Of a stretch of DNA of 64,000 nucleotides, positions 35,198 through 46,195 are shown one piece after another. Position 1 is the first letter of the stretch, and the number at the start of each line of letters is the position of its first letter. This DNA is from an uncultured Neomegalonema sp. (GTDB taxonomy: Bacteria; Pseudomonadota; Alphaproteobacteria; Rhodobacterales; Rhodobacteraceae). The stretch is from NCBI GenBank assembly GCA_938008165.1, contig CALLLP010000019.1, positions 16,886-80,885 of the forward strand. The letters run 5' to 3'. The translations under genes and the position numbers were made by a program. The notes below the pieces were generated by a model. It saw only the letters and a program-made list of their open reading frames with translations, did not search any database and was not told the DNA's origin.

Positions 35198-36670
35198 ATG
35201 ACCCTTCCCCTCTCTCTCGCGGCCCTCGACACCCTGCCCGCACAGGTCGCGCGCCCGGCCTATACGCGGGCCGATCTCAGCCCCGGAATCCTGCATTTCG
35301 GGGTCGGCAACTTTCACCGCGCGCATCAGGCGATGACGCTCGATCGCCTGTTTTCGATGGGCGAGGGGCGGGATTGGGGCATCGTCGGGGCCGGGATTTT
35401 CGACGGCGAGCGCAAGGGGCGCGATGTGCTGGCCGCACAGGACTGGTTGACAACGCTGGTCGAGCAGGAAGCGGATCGCAGCACGGCGCGGGTCATCGGA
35501 TCGATGGTCGATTTCATCGAACCGGCCAATGCGCCCGCCATCATCGCGCGGATGCTGCAACCGGATATTCGCATCGTCTCGCTGACGATCACCGAGGGCG
35601 GCTACTTTCTGGATTCCGACGATGCCTTCGACCCCGCGCATCCCGCGCTACAGGCCGATGCCGCCCAGCCAGACGAACCCAAAACCGTGTTTGGGATCAT
35701 CCTTGCAGGCCTGCGGGCGCGGCGGGCAGCGGGGCTGGCGCCCTTCACGATCATGAGCTGCGATAACATCCCCCATAACGGTGCGGTGACACGGAGCACG
35801 CTGACCGGCCTCGCACAGCTATCGGACCCCGGTTTCGCACAATGGATCACGGAGAATGTCGCCTTTCCCAATTCGATGGTCGACCGCATTACCCCCGTCA
35901 CCGAAGACCGGGAGCGCCGGATCGTGGCCGAGGAATTCGGGATCGTGGATGGCTGGCCCGTATTCTGCGAAGGGTTTTTTCAGTGGGTGATGGAAGACAC
36001 GTTTCCACTGGGCCGCCCCCCCTTCGAGAAAGCGGGCGTACAGTTCAGCACCGAGGTTGGGGCCTTCGAGGTGATGAAACTGCGGATTCTCAATGGTGGC
36101 CATGCGGCGATCGCCTATCCGGCGGGCCTGCTGGACGTGCCTTTCGCACGGGATGCCATGGACCACCCTCTGATCCGGCAATACCTCAACAAACTGACCC
36201 ATACCGAAATCATCCCGACCGTGCCGCCAGTGCCCGGCACCGACCTGTCCGGCTATGCCGATCTGATCGAGCGGCGCTTCGCGAACCCCAAGATCGGGGA
36301 TAAGATCGAGCGCCTGTGTTTCGACGGGTCGAACCGCCAGCCGAAATTCATCCTCCCGACCCTGCGCGCTGCACTGGCCACGGGGGGGCGGATCGAGGGG
36401 CTGGCGCTGGAATGTGCGCTCTGGTGCCGCTATTGCGCGGGCATAAGCGATAGCGGGGCGATAATCCCCCCGAACGATCCCGATTGGGCGGCCTTGACAA
36501 TACGGGCACAGGCGGCACGCGAAACTCCGGGTATCTGGCTTGAGCTTGAGGCAGTCTATGGCGATCTGGCAGGCAATGACCGCTTTGCGGAGGCTTTTGC
36601 CCGGTGGCTGAACGCACTGGGGCGCGACGGTACAGCGGCCACGCTGCGCGCCTATCTCGATTTGGAGTAG
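35198..36670 (+). CDS. mtlK: Polyol dehydrogenase (mannitol dehydrogenase family)
   Basis: A 490-residue NAD-dependent long-chain polyol dehydrogenase that oxidises mannitol, sorbitol or arabitol to the ketose. The N-terminal Rossmann region opens GILHFGVGNFHRAHQAM. The catalytic region KLRILNGGHAAIAYPAG carries the conserved Lys, Asn and His, and SCDNIPHNG is also typical. The substrate fits the adjacent importer, and the fructokinase encoded upstream would use the product. There is no separate short-chain sorbitol dehydrogenase (SmoS) gene. Confidence 0.92.
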   Translation: MTLPLSLAALDTLPAQVARPAYTRADLSPGILHFGVGNFHRAHQAMTLDRLFSMGEGRDWGIVGAGIFDGERKGRDVLAAQDWLTTLVEQEADRSTARVIGSMVDFIEPANAPAIIARMLQPDIRIVSLTITEGGYFLDSDDAFDPAHPALQADAAQPDEPKTVFGIILAGLRARRAAGLAPFTIMSCDNIPHNGAVTRSTLTGLAQLSDPGFAQWITENVAFPNSMVDRITPVTEDRERRIVAEEFGIVDGWPVFCEGFFQWVMEDTFPLGRPPFEKAGVQFSTEVGAFEVMKLRILNGGHAAIAYPAGLLDVPFARDAMDHPLIRQYLNKLTHTEIIPTVPPVPGTDLSGYADLIERRFANPKIGDKIERLCFDGSNRQPKFILPTLRAALATGGRIEGLALECALWCRYCAGISDSGAIIPPNDPDWAALTIRAQAARETPGIWLELEAVYGDLAGNDRFAEAFARWLNALGRDGTAATLRAYLDLE

Positions 36671-36723
36671 AGTGTTCGCCGAACTATCCGGGTCTCGATC
36701 TCGCATGCAACGGGGGAAGCACC

Positions 36724-37857
36724 ATGAATTTCACCTTCGACACCACCGCACGCTGCATCTTTCGCGAGGGCGCAGCGGATGCGCTTGGCGCGCTCTCGGC
36801 CTCCGTCCTGCCCCGTGGCAAGATCCTGTTCGTGACCGATGCGACGATCCGGGGGCTGGGGCTGGCGGAGGGCGCGCTGGCCTCGCTGGCAAGGGCCGGA
36901 TACGAGGCTGTGATCTTCGACGCGGTCACGCCTGATCCCCCGGCACCGATGATCCTGCGCGCCGCCGATCTGGCCCGCGAGGCGCAGGTCGCCGGGGTCG
37001 TCGCCTTTGGCGGCGGCTCGACCATGGATACGGCAAAGCTGGCCGCCTATCTGGCGCGCTCGGCACAAAGCCTCGACACGATCTACGGGGTCGGAAAATG
37101 CACGGATGCCCGCCTGCCCCTCGTCTGCGTGCCGACCACCGGGGGCACGGGGTCGGAGGTGACGGCCATCTCGGTCGTGACGAAATCGGCGGAGGAGAAG
37201 ATGGGCGTTGCCTCGCCGCAGCTCATGCCCGATCTGGCGGTTCTCGACCCGGCCCTGTCGGTCACCCTGCCCGCCGATCATACGGCGGCGACGGGGATCG
37301 ACGCGATGGTCCATGCGATCGAAGCCTATACGACCAAGCTGAAGAAAAACCCGATTTCCGATGCCCTCGCGCTGGAAGCGCTGCGCCTGCTCGCCGCGCA
37401 TATTCGCCGGGCGGTCGAGGCCCCGCAGGATCGCACGGCGCGGGGCGGCATGCTGCTGGGGTCGATGCTGGCGGGCAAAGCCTTTGCCAATGCGCCCTGT
37501 GCCGCCGTCCATGCCCTCGCCTACCCGTTGGGGGCGCGGTTCCACCTGCCCCATGGCCTGAGCAATGCACTGTTGCTGCCTGCGGTTCTGCGCTTCAATT
37601 GCGGGCATGTGGCGCAGGAATACGCGCATCTGGGCGGGGTGATCTTCGGCGAACCAAGCGCGGAGGCCCTGATCGATGGATTCGAGCGCCTCGGTCCCGA
37701 TCTCGGCCTGCCCGCGCGCCTGTCTGACATGGCCATCACCGAGCCTGATCTGAGCGTCATGGCCAAGGACGCGATGGCCCAGACGCGCCTGTTGCAGAAC
37801 AATCCGCGCGACGTGAGCGAGGCGGATGCCCTCGCGATCTACCGCGCGGCCTATTGA
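36724..37857 (+). CDS. Iron-containing alcohol dehydrogenase
   Basis: A 377-residue group III metal-dependent alcohol dehydrogenase. The NAD-binding GGGSTMDTAK, CVPTTGGTGSEVT, and the metal ligands in TGIDAMVHAIEAY and HALAYPLGARFHLPHGLSNA are all present. It is placed last in the polyol operon, 53 bases after mtlK with a GGGGGAAG site. Substrate unknown; it may act on an aldehyde or secondary alcohol derived from the polyol. Its last 7 bases overlap the end of the convergent patatin gene. Confidence 0.88.
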   Translation: MNFTFDTTARCIFREGAADALGALSASVLPRGKILFVTDATIRGLGLAEGALASLARAGYEAVIFDAVTPDPPAPMILRAADLAREAQVAGVVAFGGGSTMDTAKLAAYLARSAQSLDTIYGVGKCTDARLPLVCVPTTGGTGSEVTAISVVTKSAEEKMGVASPQLMPDLAVLDPALSVTLPADHTAATGIDAMVHAIEAYTTKLKKNPISDALALEALRLLAAHIRRAVEAPQDRTARGGMLLGSMLAGKAFANAPCAAVHALAYPLGARFHLPHGLSNALLLPAVLRFNCGHVAQEYAHLGGVIFGEPSAEALIDGFERLGPDLGLPARLSDMAITEPDLSVMAKDAMAQTRLLQNNPRDVSEADALAIYRAAY

Positions 37858-39971
37858 CCGGCTGACAACCGCCAGCGGCCCTTGTAGCGCGACAGGCGCA
37901 CGACCCCTGCCCTGACCCGCTCCTCCACATCGGCTTCGGTCAGGGTGAGGGTGGCCATGGGCTTGTCGGGCGTCGGCACGTAGATTTCCGATTGCGTGGC
38001 CAACTGCGCCGGGGTCGCGCGGCGGTTGCCATTGCGCACGATGGCGGCATAGAGCGCCCGGTCGCGCGGATCGTCGAAATAGCGCGAGGCGAGCAACTGG
38101 TTCCGGGCGACCATCTCGCCCTTGATCCGGTTGCCCAGATCGACCGACAGGGTATCGCGGATGCCTCCGCCGATGAAGGGCAGGCCCCGCCACAGATATG
38201 TTGCCACGAACCGTTTGACCCATGTGGTCAGCCCCACCTCGCGCATCAGCAGGGTCGCGACCCGCTCGGCGCGCCGGGCCGCGATGCGCTTGCCGGTCTC
38301 GAATTCCGCCAAGGACAGGCCCGGCCAGCGATCGCCCCGCTCCGCTCCCCCCGCCTCGCCGGGGGTCAGGCGGGGATAGAACGCGCCCGCCTCATCCACG
38401 AAATCGGGTAAAGCATCTTTGCCGACCTGAAGGATACAGGCCATGCCGTCCCCGACGCCGTGATTCAGATCGTTACGCCCTGCAAAGACAGGATTCTTGC
38501 TGTCGAGCACGAAGTATTTGTGCAAAAAGCTGCGGCAGTTATGCTGACCGAGGCGATAATCGTGCTCGCGGAAATTGCGGCTGAAAAACCCGCCAAAGCC
38601 CCCGACGAATCCGCTCGCAATGGCCATCGCCCCGCGCAGTTTTGCCCCGTCGGGGGTGGTGCGTGACGGGGCGATCAGAAAGCGCGAATGGATGCTCGAA
38701 TCCGTGGCATTGAGCAATTCGGTCGGCTTGAACCGCGCTTGATTGATGAGAGAGGGCAAAAGACGTTTGATGGCAAACAAGACGCTCGATTCGCGGCGCT
38801 TTCCGGGGGCATCGTCGCTGGCGAGCGTCATTTCCGGGCCTTCGGGGAAGGGGTCGATCATGATGACGGCGCGGTTAGCGTCCCGCGCGCTGCGGGCATT
38901 GGGGGCCAGCCGCCATGTCTCCTGCGTCCGGTCGACATCGCGCAGGGCATAGCGGGCCAGCTCGAACGGTTCGTTATTGGCCACACCGCCATCCACGGCA
39001 ACATAACCGATCGTCGCGACCGGGCCGGGGATGGTCTTGGGCAGGATCGGGCGGGGGCGGCGCTCATGGGGGTCGGTATCGATGGGCCATGCCCGGCCCT
39101 CCAGCTCCGCATAGCTGACATCGAGGCGACGCGATGACAGCCCCACGGGAAAAGCCCCGCTGGCCACCGCCGACCGCACCAGCCGCGCCCAGCCCGATGG
39201 CATCGGATCGCGGAAGACATCGCCAAAATCCAGCCGCGCACCGGGATCATCGGGGGCGCGCAGGCTGATCCCGCTATCGGCCCAGCGGCGCAGCCATTCG
39301 GACCGCCACGGATGCCGCCCCAGACCGCTGAGCCGGAAATGCTCGACATTGCCATGGGAGGCCATGACATGCCCGTGGCCATATCCGCCCCCATCGCCGC
39401 CAAAGCGCACCTCATAGGTGACACCCATCAGATTTGTCGTCGTCAGAAAAATCTCCAGATCTTCGGCGACAAAGCCCAATCCCTCACCCTCGGCCCCGCG
39501 CAAGACATCGGCGACCAGCGCCAGCGCCTCCTCGTCGATATGAGTGGAATCGAGGATCGAGGTAACGGGGCGGCTTTCACCCGTCTCATCCGCGCCCAGA
39601 TCGCCCTCGCCCAGCAGGCCATGTCCGGCCCCATCGGTCAGGCGGATGCGCTCGACCCACAGCTCATGCAGCATCGGCAGGCCGGGGCGGAAGCGATCAT
39701 CGGGGTCGAGGGGGACGACGCCCTGCACGAGACTGGCCGCCCCCAGCGCGGCACAGATGCTGCCAGCGGAGGCCCCGCTCATGACTTTCAGGATAACCTG
39801 ATGATCGACCTCACCCGCCTGAAACCGCCGCTCATGCTCGGCAAGCGCCCGGAACAATGTGTCGAGAACCCCCGCCGTATACGCCCCCGCCGATACCGCC
39901 CCCGCCATGGCCAGGCCGATGACGAACGTGTTTTCCGGCGCAGCCTCGCGCCGTGCCTGACCTGATGCCAT
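37851..39971 (-). CDS. Large patatin-like phospholipase family protein
   Basis: A 706-residue protein. The N-terminal 350 residues form a patatin domain: AMAGAVSAGAYTAGVLD in place of the usual oxyanion-hole loop, nucleophile GASAG (Ser68), and catalytic aspartate in DGGVANNEP. The second half has no clear family, with a charged C-terminal region ending LSRYKGRWRLSAGQ. A serine-aspartate lipid acyl hydrolase activity follows from the motif; substrate and location are unknown. No signal peptide is visible. GAGGGG precedes the ATG. It is transcribed toward the polyol operon, overlapping its last gene by 7 bases. Confidence 0.82.
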   Translation of the reverse strand: MASGQARREAAPENTFVIGLAMAGAVSAGAYTAGVLDTLFRALAEHERRFQAGEVDHQVILKVMSGASAGSICAALGAASLVQGVVPLDPDDRFRPGLPMLHELWVERIRLTDGAGHGLLGEGDLGADETGESRPVTSILDSTHIDEEALALVADVLRGAEGEGLGFVAEDLEIFLTTTNLMGVTYEVRFGGDGGGYGHGHVMASHGNVEHFRLSGLGRHPWRSEWLRRWADSGISLRAPDDPGARLDFGDVFRDPMPSGWARLVRSAVASGAFPVGLSSRRLDVSYAELEGRAWPIDTDPHERRPRPILPKTIPGPVATIGYVAVDGGVANNEPFELARYALRDVDRTQETWRLAPNARSARDANRAVIMIDPFPEGPEMTLASDDAPGKRRESSVLFAIKRLLPSLINQARFKPTELLNATDSSIHSRFLIAPSRTTPDGAKLRGAMAIASGFVGGFGGFFSRNFREHDYRLGQHNCRSFLHKYFVLDSKNPVFAGRNDLNHGVGDGMACILQVGKDALPDFVDEAGAFYPRLTPGEAGGAERGDRWPGLSLAEFETGKRIAARRAERVATLLMREVGLTTWVKRFVATYLWRGLPFIGGGIRDTLSVDLGNRIKGEMVARNQLLASRYFDDPRDRALYAAIVRNGNRRATPAQLATQSEIYVPTPDKPMATLTLTEADVEERVRAGVVRLSRYKGRWRLSAGQ

Positions 39972-40119
39972 GGCTTGATCCCCTCGTTATCGTGGATGGA
40001 GTATGCCTAATCGGGTCTTGAATTGATACAACCCAACACCCTTGCATCAAGCATCCCATCGCCCTGCCCCGCCGTGCCACAGATCACATGGGCGCCTAGA
40101 GTAGCGATCGCCGATCGTT

Positions 40120-40818
40120 CTATATCTGCGCGCTCATCCGGTATCCGGGGGCAAAGGTCAGGCGGGCGGTTGTTGCGGGGCCGTGGTCGCCATGGGTCGT
40201 CCGGTCGATCACGAACAGGGCCTCGCCGGGCGCACAGGCCAGCATTTCAGCCTCTGCGCGGCTTGCCCCGGTCGCCATGAAGCGGAAATCGCCACCCGAA
40301 AAAGGCACATTCGCGACCAGCCACTCATTCGCGCCCAATACATCGAAATCGACCGACAGCGCAGCGGGCAGCAGGGCCGTATTGATCCAGCGATCCTCGT
40401 ACATATAGGGCTTTCCATCCGCATGGTGCAGCGCCGTCAGGTGCAGCAGGGGCACGCCCGGCTCCACATCGAGACGGGCACGCATGTCAGCGGGGGGCAC
40501 CGCCATTCGGCGCGACCGCAGCGCATAGCCATAGGCATGGCCGCGCCCCTCGATCTCCTGCCGGATCACGGGAATCCTGAGCACCGGATGGCGGGTCGGG
40601 TTGAGGGCGACCCGCGTGCCCGCCTTGCGGCGACGGTCCAGCAATCCACTGCTGGCCAGATCGCGCAAGGCCCGGTTGACGGTCGTGCGGGCACAGCCGA
40701 ACTCGGCCGCCAAAGCGGCTTCGGTCGGCAACAGGTCACCCGGCTCCCATACCCGGCTGTTCAGGCGGCGCAGCACCTCGCCGCGCACACCCTGCCATGT
40801 GTTGAGATCGGCGGTCAC
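40120..40818 (-). CDS. hutC: Histidine-utilisation repressor HutC (GntR family)
   Basis: A 232-residue regulator: winged helix-turn-helix at about 5-72 (LLPTEAALAAEFGCARTTVNRALRDLA) and a UTRA effector domain from about 90 (RLDVEPGVPLLHLTALHHADGKPYMYEDRWIN). HutC binds urocanate and represses hut genes. It begins with GTG at 40818, overlapping the hutF stop (GTGA), so hutF and hutC are co-expressed. A likely operator sits at 42205-42220 between the two divergent hut units. Confidence 0.9.
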   Translation of the reverse strand: MTADLNTWQGVRGEVLRRLNSRVWEPGDLLPTEAALAAEFGCARTTVNRALRDLASSGLLDRRRKAGTRVALNPTRHPVLRIPVIRQEIEGRGHAYGYALRSRRMAVPPADMRARLDVEPGVPLLHLTALHHADGKPYMYEDRWINTALLPAALSVDFDVLGANEWLVANVPFSGGDFRFMATGASRAEAEMLACAPGEALFVIDRTTHGDHGPATTARLTFAPGYRMSAQI

Positions 40819-42179
40819 AGGGCATCCAACAGGCCATGCAGGGCATGGCGATAGCGCGCTTCGATGCCAGCACGCCGAAAATGCCGCCCCCCGGTCACCA
40901 GATGCCGCCCGGCAGACCAGACATCGCGGACCATCCGGTCATCCCCCGCGAAGATATAGCTATCGAGAATCCCGTCGCCCTCGCGCCCCGACAAATCGAC
41001 CGCCTGCCCATCCAGCGCAACGAGATCGGCCCAGAGACCCGGCGCAATCGCCCCCGTCTCGCGCCCGGCTGCCGCCGCGCCGCCCCGGACGGCCAGATCG
41101 AATAACCGCCGTCCGGTCGAGGCGGTGGATGTGGCGAGCGCCGCGCGGGACCGATCGCGCAACCGCTGCGAATAGTCGAGGGTGCGCAACTCTTCGGACA
41201 GGGAAATGCGGATATTCGAATCCGATCCGATGGCCAGCCGCCCCCCGGCATCGAGCCAGCGCACCCCGTCGAAGATCCCATCCCCAAGGCTGGATTCAGT
41301 GATCGGACACAAACCCGCAATCGCCCCGGACCGGGCCAGCGCCTCGGTCTCATGCGGTTTCATCTGCGTGCAGTGGATCAGGCACCAGCGGCCATCGACA
41401 GGCGCATTGTCCAACAGCCATTCGACCGGACGTCCCCCCCATGCCGCCGCCACCTCTGCCACTTCGGCGCTCTGCTCGGCGAGATGCATGTGGATCGGGG
41501 CCTCAGGGGCCAGCGCCGCCAGCCGGGCGAGACTGTCGGGAGCAACCGCGCGCAGGCTGTGGGGCGCGACCCCCAGTACCGTATCGGCAGGCAGGGACGC
41601 GATGGCCCCGCGCGCGCCATCGAACAGATCCGCGAACCGGGTATCGTCGTTTCGAAAGCGCATCTGCCCCGACACCAGATCGCGCCGGTCACAGCCGCCA
41701 TACTGGTATTGTACGGGCAAGAGGGTCAGGCCGATTCCCGATTCCGCCGCCGCCGCCGCGATCCGCTCCGACATTTCAGACAGCCGGGCATAGGGCACGC
41801 CGCCGGGCTGGTGATGCAGATAATGGAATTCAACATTGGTGGCATAGCCCGCCTCTGCCATCTCCATCTGCACAAAGGCGGTGATCGCCTCCACATCATC
41901 GGGGGTCAGGCGGTCGAGAAAGCGGAACATCAACTGCCGCCATGTCCAGAACGTATCGCGCGGGTCCGGGCCGCGCCGTTCTGTCAGACCCGCCATCGCG
42001 CGCTGAAAGGCATGGCTATGGGCATTGACCGGCGCAGGCAGCAGGATGCCGACGCGCGTTCCCTCCGGCGGGGCATCGACTGTGACATGATCGATGCGCC
42101 CCGCCGCCCCGATAGAGACGCGCACATTCCGGCACCACCCCCCAGGCATCAGCGCCCGTTCCGCCCAGAGTATCGTCAT
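40815..42179 (-). CDS. hutF: Formimidoylglutamate deiminase HutF
   Basis: A 454-residue amidohydrolase-superfamily enzyme that converts N-formimidoyl-L-glutamate to N-formyl-L-glutamate and ammonia. The metal motif NAHSHAFQRAMAGL and TFWTWRQLMFRFLDRL are diagnostic for HutF. HLAEQ (metal His), HCTQM and GSDSNIRIS follow. Its presence shows the five-step, formylglutamate branch of histidine breakdown, which then requires HutG. The start at 42179 has a GGGACAGG site; the extension to 42218 would run through the operator. Confidence 0.93.
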   Translation of the reverse strand: MTILWAERALMPGGWCRNVRVSIGAAGRIDHVTVDAPPEGTRVGILLPAPVNAHSHAFQRAMAGLTERRGPDPRDTFWTWRQLMFRFLDRLTPDDVEAITAFVQMEMAEAGYATNVEFHYLHHQPGGVPYARLSEMSERIAAAAAESGIGLTLLPVQYQYGGCDRRDLVSGQMRFRNDDTRFADLFDGARGAIASLPADTVLGVAPHSLRAVAPDSLARLAALAPEAPIHMHLAEQSAEVAEVAAAWGGRPVEWLLDNAPVDGRWCLIHCTQMKPHETEALARSGAIAGLCPITESSLGDGIFDGVRWLDAGGRLAIGSDSNIRISLSEELRTLDYSQRLRDRSRAALATSTASTGRRLFDLAVRGGAAAAGRETGAIAPGLWADLVALDGQAVDLSGREGDGILDSYIFAGDDRMVRDVWSAGRHLVTGGRHFRRAGIEARYRHALHGLLDAL

Positions 42180-42192
42180 GGCCTGTCCCGTC

Positions 42193-42221
42193 TTGACAAG
42201 GTTATTATGTGCATACATAAA
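42193..42221 (+). promoter_or_regulatory. hutIU promoter
   Basis: A perfect TTGACA (42193-42198) is followed after 17 bases by CATAAA (42216-42221). It points to hutI, whose ATG is at 42257. The hut operator overlaps the spacer and -10 box, the position expected for repression. Confidence 0.6.
42205..42220. promoter_or_regulatory. Predicted HutC operator
   Basis: TTATGT-GCAT-ACATAA, perfect 6-base arms around a 4-base centre, in the 77-base gap between hutF and hutI. The core GTGCATAC differs by one base from the GTNTANAC pattern of HutC-subfamily GntR regulators. Confidence 0.65.
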
Positions 42222-42256
42222 AGCCTATCACCCCTCCAGATCAAGCGATATGATCC

Positions 42257-43453
42257 ATGCTGCTCAGGAATCTCCGCCTCGCGACCATGGTGCAGGGCCG
42301 TGGCTACGGTCTCATCGATGCGGGGGCGGTGGCGATCGATGGCGCGCATATCCGCTGGGCGGGGGCCGAAACCGATCTGCCCGCCGAATACCGGGCACAG
42401 CAAGAGCATGACCTTGGTGGCCGCCTCGTCACCCCGGCGCCCATCGATTGCCATACACATATCGTCCATGGCGGCAACCGGGCGGGCGAGTTCGAAATGC
42501 GGCTGGAAGGGGCCAGTTATGAGACGGTGGCGCGGGCCGGGGGCGGGATCGTCTCGACGGTCACGGCCACCCGCGCCGCGCAGGAAGACGAATTGCTCGC
42601 GAGCGCCCTGCCACGGGTCGATGCGCTGCTGGCCGAAGGGGTCGCCACCATCGAGGTAAAATCGGGCTACGGTCTCGATATCGAGACAGAAGCGCGGATG
42701 CTGCGGGTTGCGCGCCGGATCGCCGATCACCGCCCGCTGCGGGTGAGGACATCATTTCTGGGTGCCCATGCTGTGCCCGCCGAATATGCGGGCCGCGCGG
42801 ATGCCTATATCGACGATCTCTGCATCCCCGCCCTGCGCGCCGCCCATGCCGAAGGACTGGTCGATGCGGTGGATGGTTTCTGCGAGGGAATCGCGTTTCA
42901 ACCGGATCAGATCGCGCGGGTCTTCGACATCGCCGCAGAGCTGGGCCTGCCGGTCAAGCTGCATGCCGAACAATTGTCGAATCTGGGTGGAGCGGCGCTG
43001 GTTGCGGGGCGGGGTGGGCTATCCGCCGATCATATCGAATATCTCGACTCGGCGGGGGTCGATGCGCTGGCAAGGGCGGGGACAGTCGCGGTCGTGCTGC
43101 CCGGTGCGTTCTATACCCTGCGCGAGACGCAAAAACCCCCGATCGAGGCCCTGCGTGCCGCCGGGGTGCCGATGGCGGTGGCGAGCGATTGCAATCCCGG
43201 CTCCTCGCCCCTGACCTCGCTATTGCTGGCGATGAACATGGCCTGCACCCTGTTTCGCATGACCCCGGAGGAAGCCTTGGCGGGGATCACGCGCCATGCG
43301 GCGCGGGCATTGGGGCTGGAGGATTGCGGCTGGATCGCGCCGGGCCTGCGCGCCGATCTCGCGGTCTGGGATGTGGCGCATCCGGCGGAGCTGGCCTATC
43401 GCATCGGATTCAATCCACTGCATAGCCGCCTGTTCGGGGGCAAGATATACTGA
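42257..43453 (+). CDS. hutI: Imidazolonepropionase HutI
   Basis: A 398-residue amidohydrolase that opens 4-imidazolone-5-propionate to formimidoylglutamate. Motifs: [20 protein letters not shown] (core CHTHIVHGG), [22 protein letters not shown] and SDCNPGSSP. Length and order are typical. First gene of the rightward hut unit, 63 bases before hutU. Confidence 0.94.
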   Translation: MLLRNLRLATMVQGRGYGLIDAGAVAIDGAHIRWAGAETDLPAEYRAQQEHDLGGRLVTPAPIDCHTHIVHGGNRAGEFEMRLEGASYETVARAGGGIVSTVTATRAAQEDELLASALPRVDALLAEGVATIEVKSGYGLDIETEARMLRVARRIADHRPLRVRTSFLGAHAVPAEYAGRADAYIDDLCIPALRAAHAEGLVDAVDGFCEGIAFQPDQIARVFDIAAELGLPVKLHAEQLSNLGGAALVAGRGGLSADHIEYLDSAGVDALARAGTVAVVLPGAFYTLRETQKPPIEALRAAGVPMAVASDCNPGSSPLTSLLLAMNMACTLFRMTPEEALAGITRHAARALGLEDCGWIAPGLRADLAVWDVAHPAELAYRIGFNPLHSRLFGGKIY

Positions 43454-43516
43454 TGCGCACAGCATCAACGGCCATGCAGCGCCCCATTGCCCGCCGCTCT
43501 CTCGAAGGATGCCACC

Positions 43517-45184
<1,668 letters not shown>

Positions 45185-45199
45185 GGCCGCCCGTAGCCT

Positions 45200-46120
45200 C
45201 TATTCGCGATCCCCCGCCCCCGTCAGCGCATTCGCGAAATCTTCCGGGTCGAAGGGTTGCAGGTCATCGACCTGCTCACCGACGCCGATGGCATGGATGG
45301 GCAGGCCAAATTTCTGTGCGAGGGCAACGAGGATGCCGCCCTTGGCGGTGCCATCCAGCTTGGTCATGACGAGGCCGGTCACATCCGCCGTTTTCAGAAA
45401 GACATCGGCCTGAGAAATCGCATTTTGCCCGACGGTGGCATCGAGCACCAACAGGGTGTTATGCGGCGCATCGGGGTCGAATTTGCGAATGACGCGAACG
45501 ATTTTTTCCAGCTCGCTCATCAGATCGGCCCGGTTTTGCAGGCGACCCGCAGTATCGATCATCACGATATCGGTTCCGGCGTCGCGGGCCTGTTCCAGCG
45601 CGTCGAAGGCCACCCCGGCGGCATCCGCCCCGACCGTCTTCGCGATGACGGGCACCCCCGCGCGCTCGCCCCAGACCTGAAGCTGCTCGATCGCCGCTGC
45701 GCGAAAGGTATCGCCCGCCGCGATCATCACCGATTTTCCCGCGCCTTTCAATTGCGCGGCCAGCTTGCCGATGGTGGTCGTCTTGCCCGATCCGTTTACG
45801 CCAACCACGAGGATCACCTGCGGTTTCGCAGCGAATAGCGGCAGGGGCCGGGCGACCGGCTCCAATATCCGCGCCACCTCCGACGCCAGCAGGCGCTTGA
45901 TTTCCTCGGCGGCGATCTTCTTGCCAAAGCGCCCCTCGGCCACGGCGGCACTGGCCCGCAGGGCAACATCACTGCCCAGATCCGCCTGAATCAGCAGATC
46001 TTCAAGCTCCTCGATGGCGGCATCGTCCAGCACCTTGCGTTCGGCAATGGCCTCGACCCCGCCGGAAATGCGCGAGCTGGCTTTCGTCAGCCGGTCCTTG
46101 AGTTTCTGGAAAAAGCGCAT
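45200..46120 (-). CDS. ftsY: Signal recognition particle receptor FtsY
   Basis: A 306-residue SRP GTPase that docks SRP-ribosome complexes at the membrane. The N domain (about 1-90) is followed by the G domain with GVNGSGKTTTIGKLA (G1), DTAGRLQN (G3) and TKLDGTAKGG (G4 region). The long acidic A domain found in enterobacteria is missing, as is usual in alphaproteobacteria; a short basic N-terminal helix (RFFQKLKDRLTKAS) may bind lipid. Start at 46120. Confidence 0.95.
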   Translation of the reverse strand: MRFFQKLKDRLTKASSRISGGVEAIAERKVLDDAAIEELEDLLIQADLGSDVALRASAAVAEGRFGKKIAAEEIKRLLASEVARILEPVARPLPLFAAKPQVILVVGVNGSGKTTTIGKLAAQLKGAGKSVMIAAGDTFRAAAIEQLQVWGERAGVPVIAKTVGADAAGVAFDALEQARDAGTDIVMIDTAGRLQNRADLMSELEKIVRVIRKFDPDAPHNTLLVLDATVGQNAISQADVFLKTADVTGLVMTKLDGTAKGGILVALAQKFGLPIHAIGVGEQVDDLQPFDPEDFANALTGAGDRE

Positions 46121-46195
46121 GGCAACCCCCGTTATCCTGTCCCGCTTCATACGCGGGACAGACGCGAGGTCAAAGCACCGAAATCATCGGTGATC

